Shown here piece after piece: positions 49,014 to 49,885 of a stretch of 49,885 nt of DNA (position 1 is its first letter; the number at the start of each line of letters is the position of its first letter). The notes below the pieces were generated by a model. That model made no database searches and was not told the origin of the DNA. It worked only from the letters and a program-made list of their open reading frames with translations. Where the stretch lies: NCBI GenBank assembly GCA_000806015.1, contig JWKY01000001.1, forward strand, positions 107,569 through 157,453. The letters are read 5' to 3'. This DNA is from an archaeon GW2011_AR19. Its GTDB lineage: Archaea; Nanobdellota; Nanobdellia; Pacearchaeales; GW2011-AR1. Both the position numbers and the translations under genes were made by a program.

Positions 49014-49214
49014 ATGAGAGATAAATCGCATATCCAGCAAGTTGAAAGATGGGCGGAATTTTGCAAGAATAACCCCTCTGAATTTAGAAAGTATCTAAAT
49101 GCTTTTTTAAACGCCCAGATAATCAAGGCAAGAGAATTTTATACGAGGCTAAATAATTCTGAAGATGGCAGAGTTATTTTAAATAAATTAAAAGCTGAAA
49201 AACTGAAGAAGTGA
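49014..49214 (+). CDS. Small helical protein, 66 aa, unknown
   Basis: Helical, charged protein (QQVERWAEFCKNNPSEFRKYLNAFLNAQIIKAREFYTRL). No motif recognised. It follows the nucleotidyltransferase gene by 53 bases and ends exactly beside the aEF1B stop. A real gene is likely because of the RBS units and open frame. Confidence 0.6.
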   Translation: MRDKSHIQQVERWAEFCKNNPSEFRKYLNAFLNAQIIKAREFYTRLNNSEDGRVILNKLKAEKLKK

Positions 49215-49487
49215 TCAAGCAATCTTTCTCATATCAATTAACTGAACAGACTGCACCTTTTTTATATTTTTAAGAGCGTCCTCGACTTTTTCAGCATCGT
49301 CATCTTCCGGAAATTGAAAAAAAACTATAAGCGCCTTTAATCCAAAAGCGACAGGCTCAATTGAATATTCTTTATTAAATCCTCCAAATGATTCTACAAT
49401 TTCTTTTGCTCTTTTTTCAATTGCTTTTAAATTTGCATTTGGAGAATCCGGCATTAATTTTATTTTTATTCCGTTTAGTCCTGTCAT
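49215..49487 (-). CDS. ef1b: Translation elongation factor aEF1B (EF-1 beta)
   Basis: Guanine-nucleotide exchange factor for aEF1A, 90 residues. The pattern IKIKLMPDSPNANLKAIEKRAKEIVESFGG, then VAFGLKALIVFFQFPEDDDAEKVEDALKNIKKVQSVQLIDMRKI is the complete archaeal family. Confidence 0.95.
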   Translation of the reverse strand: MTGLNGIKIKLMPDSPNANLKAIEKRAKEIVESFGGFNKEYSIEPVAFGLKALIVFFQFPEDDDAEKVEDALKNIKKVQSVQLIDMRKIA

Positions 49488-49788
49488 ATTTTAATATGTT
49501 AAAAATAGTTTATAAAATTGTTGATGGCTAGACTCTGCTTGGAATAGTTAATTCTTTTTTAAGTTTCTCCCGCGAAGTCATCATTTGCCCCGCCCCCCAG
49601 CACTTCGTTCCCCCTCCACCAACCCAGCTTCGGGATAAGGAATTTCTCTCGCGAAGTCATTTACCAGCTAAAATTCGTTTTTCAGACGAAGACCATTTTA
49701 TCTGAATTTCCGAAGTTGCTAAATCTAAAACTTCCAATAAAGTTTATATTTTAATTAATTTTATATATGTTGAATTGTTATTTTAAAT
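49488..49788. other. Gap with G+C-rich repeats
   Basis: No gene. Contains CCCGCGAAGTCAT (49569) and CTCGCGAAGTCAT (49649) as a direct pair around a C-rich segment (49587-49640), related to the GAAGTCGTT repeats at 42109-42410. The final 40 bases hold an AT-rich promoter-like stretch for the next gene. Confidence 0.5.
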
Positions 49789-49885
49789 ATGAAAAACAAA
49801 AATGCCCAGCTCACAATCTTCATAATAATTTCAATTCTTATCGTTGCTGTTGTTGTTTTGTTTTTTACTCTTCGCGGAAATCTTA
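49789..49885 (+). CDS. Membrane or secreted protein, cut by the window end
   Basis: Only 32 codons are present: a Lys/Asn/Gln start then a single hydrophobic segment (LTIFIIISILIVAVVVLFFT). It may be a signal anchor. The rest lies outside the window. Confidence 0.5.
   Translation, partial: MKNKNAQLTIFIIISILIVAVVVLFFTLRGNL

Overview
The window is archaeal and very A+T-rich. The gene content points to a small-genome DPANN archaeon, most like Pacearchaeota or Woesearchaeota: archaeal-type ribosomal proteins (eS4, eL18, long uL3), aIF1, a two-subunit D-family DNA polymerase, Orc1/Cdc6, aEF1B, PRC-barrel and DUF5667-type proteins, and many short membrane or secreted proteins. No rRNA gene is present; two tRNA genes are.

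Layout. 1-8428 (minus) is a ribosomal super-operon read L3-L4-L23-(HAD)-L2-S19-L22-S3-L29-aIF1-S17-L14-L24-S4e-L5-S14. 8574-10458 holds an unknown gene and an AI-2E-type permease. 10593-15152 is a Fe-S assembly locus: a Cys-rich HTH regulator divergent from sufB-sufS-unknown-sufU-sufC. Two tRNAs and eL18-uL13-uS9 follow (15233-16795). 16874-24607 is an accessory stretch: secreted coiled coil, lone Recombinase-domain protein, HAD, Zot/FtsK-like ATPase, XerA-like recombinase, short genes punctuated by a 25-bp repeat, two coiled-coil/winged-helix proteins with DNA repeats embedded in their linkers, and a probable diversity-generating-retroelement target. 25430-26378 looks like a replication origin (ORB-like elements, long AT-rich repeats) directly upstream of orc1/cdc6, followed by polD small subunit, a HAD phosphatase and polD large subunit (26379-33820). 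33854-49885 carries membrane and secreted proteins, TyrRS, a TGS GTPase, a membrane-tethered winged-helix regulator, a DNA glycosylase, an Rmt/FmrO-like rRNA methyltransferase, a histidine phosphatase, a nucleotidyltransferase and aEF1B.

Most striking signal. A family of 26-28-bp units is scattered on both strands. Each is a short perfect hairpin whose loop is a Shine-Dalgarno-like AGGA/AGGAA/GGAG, usually followed by CATAATG. Units occur in tandem before start codons (three before uS14, three before aIF1, a string of six or seven before the PolD small subunit) and also inside reading frames. Comparing the region after uL24 with the N-terminus of the gene at 22478-23350 shows the same flanks with and without one 27-bp unit, so the unit appears able to insert or be lost in frame. 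Other short repeats behave similarly: a composite palindrome shared by sufB and the 22478 gene in different reading frames, a 59-bp repeat that is also a 12-codon micro-ORF, and a 99-bp perfect repeat after both uL24 and uS19. The last one sits where uL22 has no ATG, GTG or TTG start.

All identifications are from reading motifs and overall similarity; no database search was possible.
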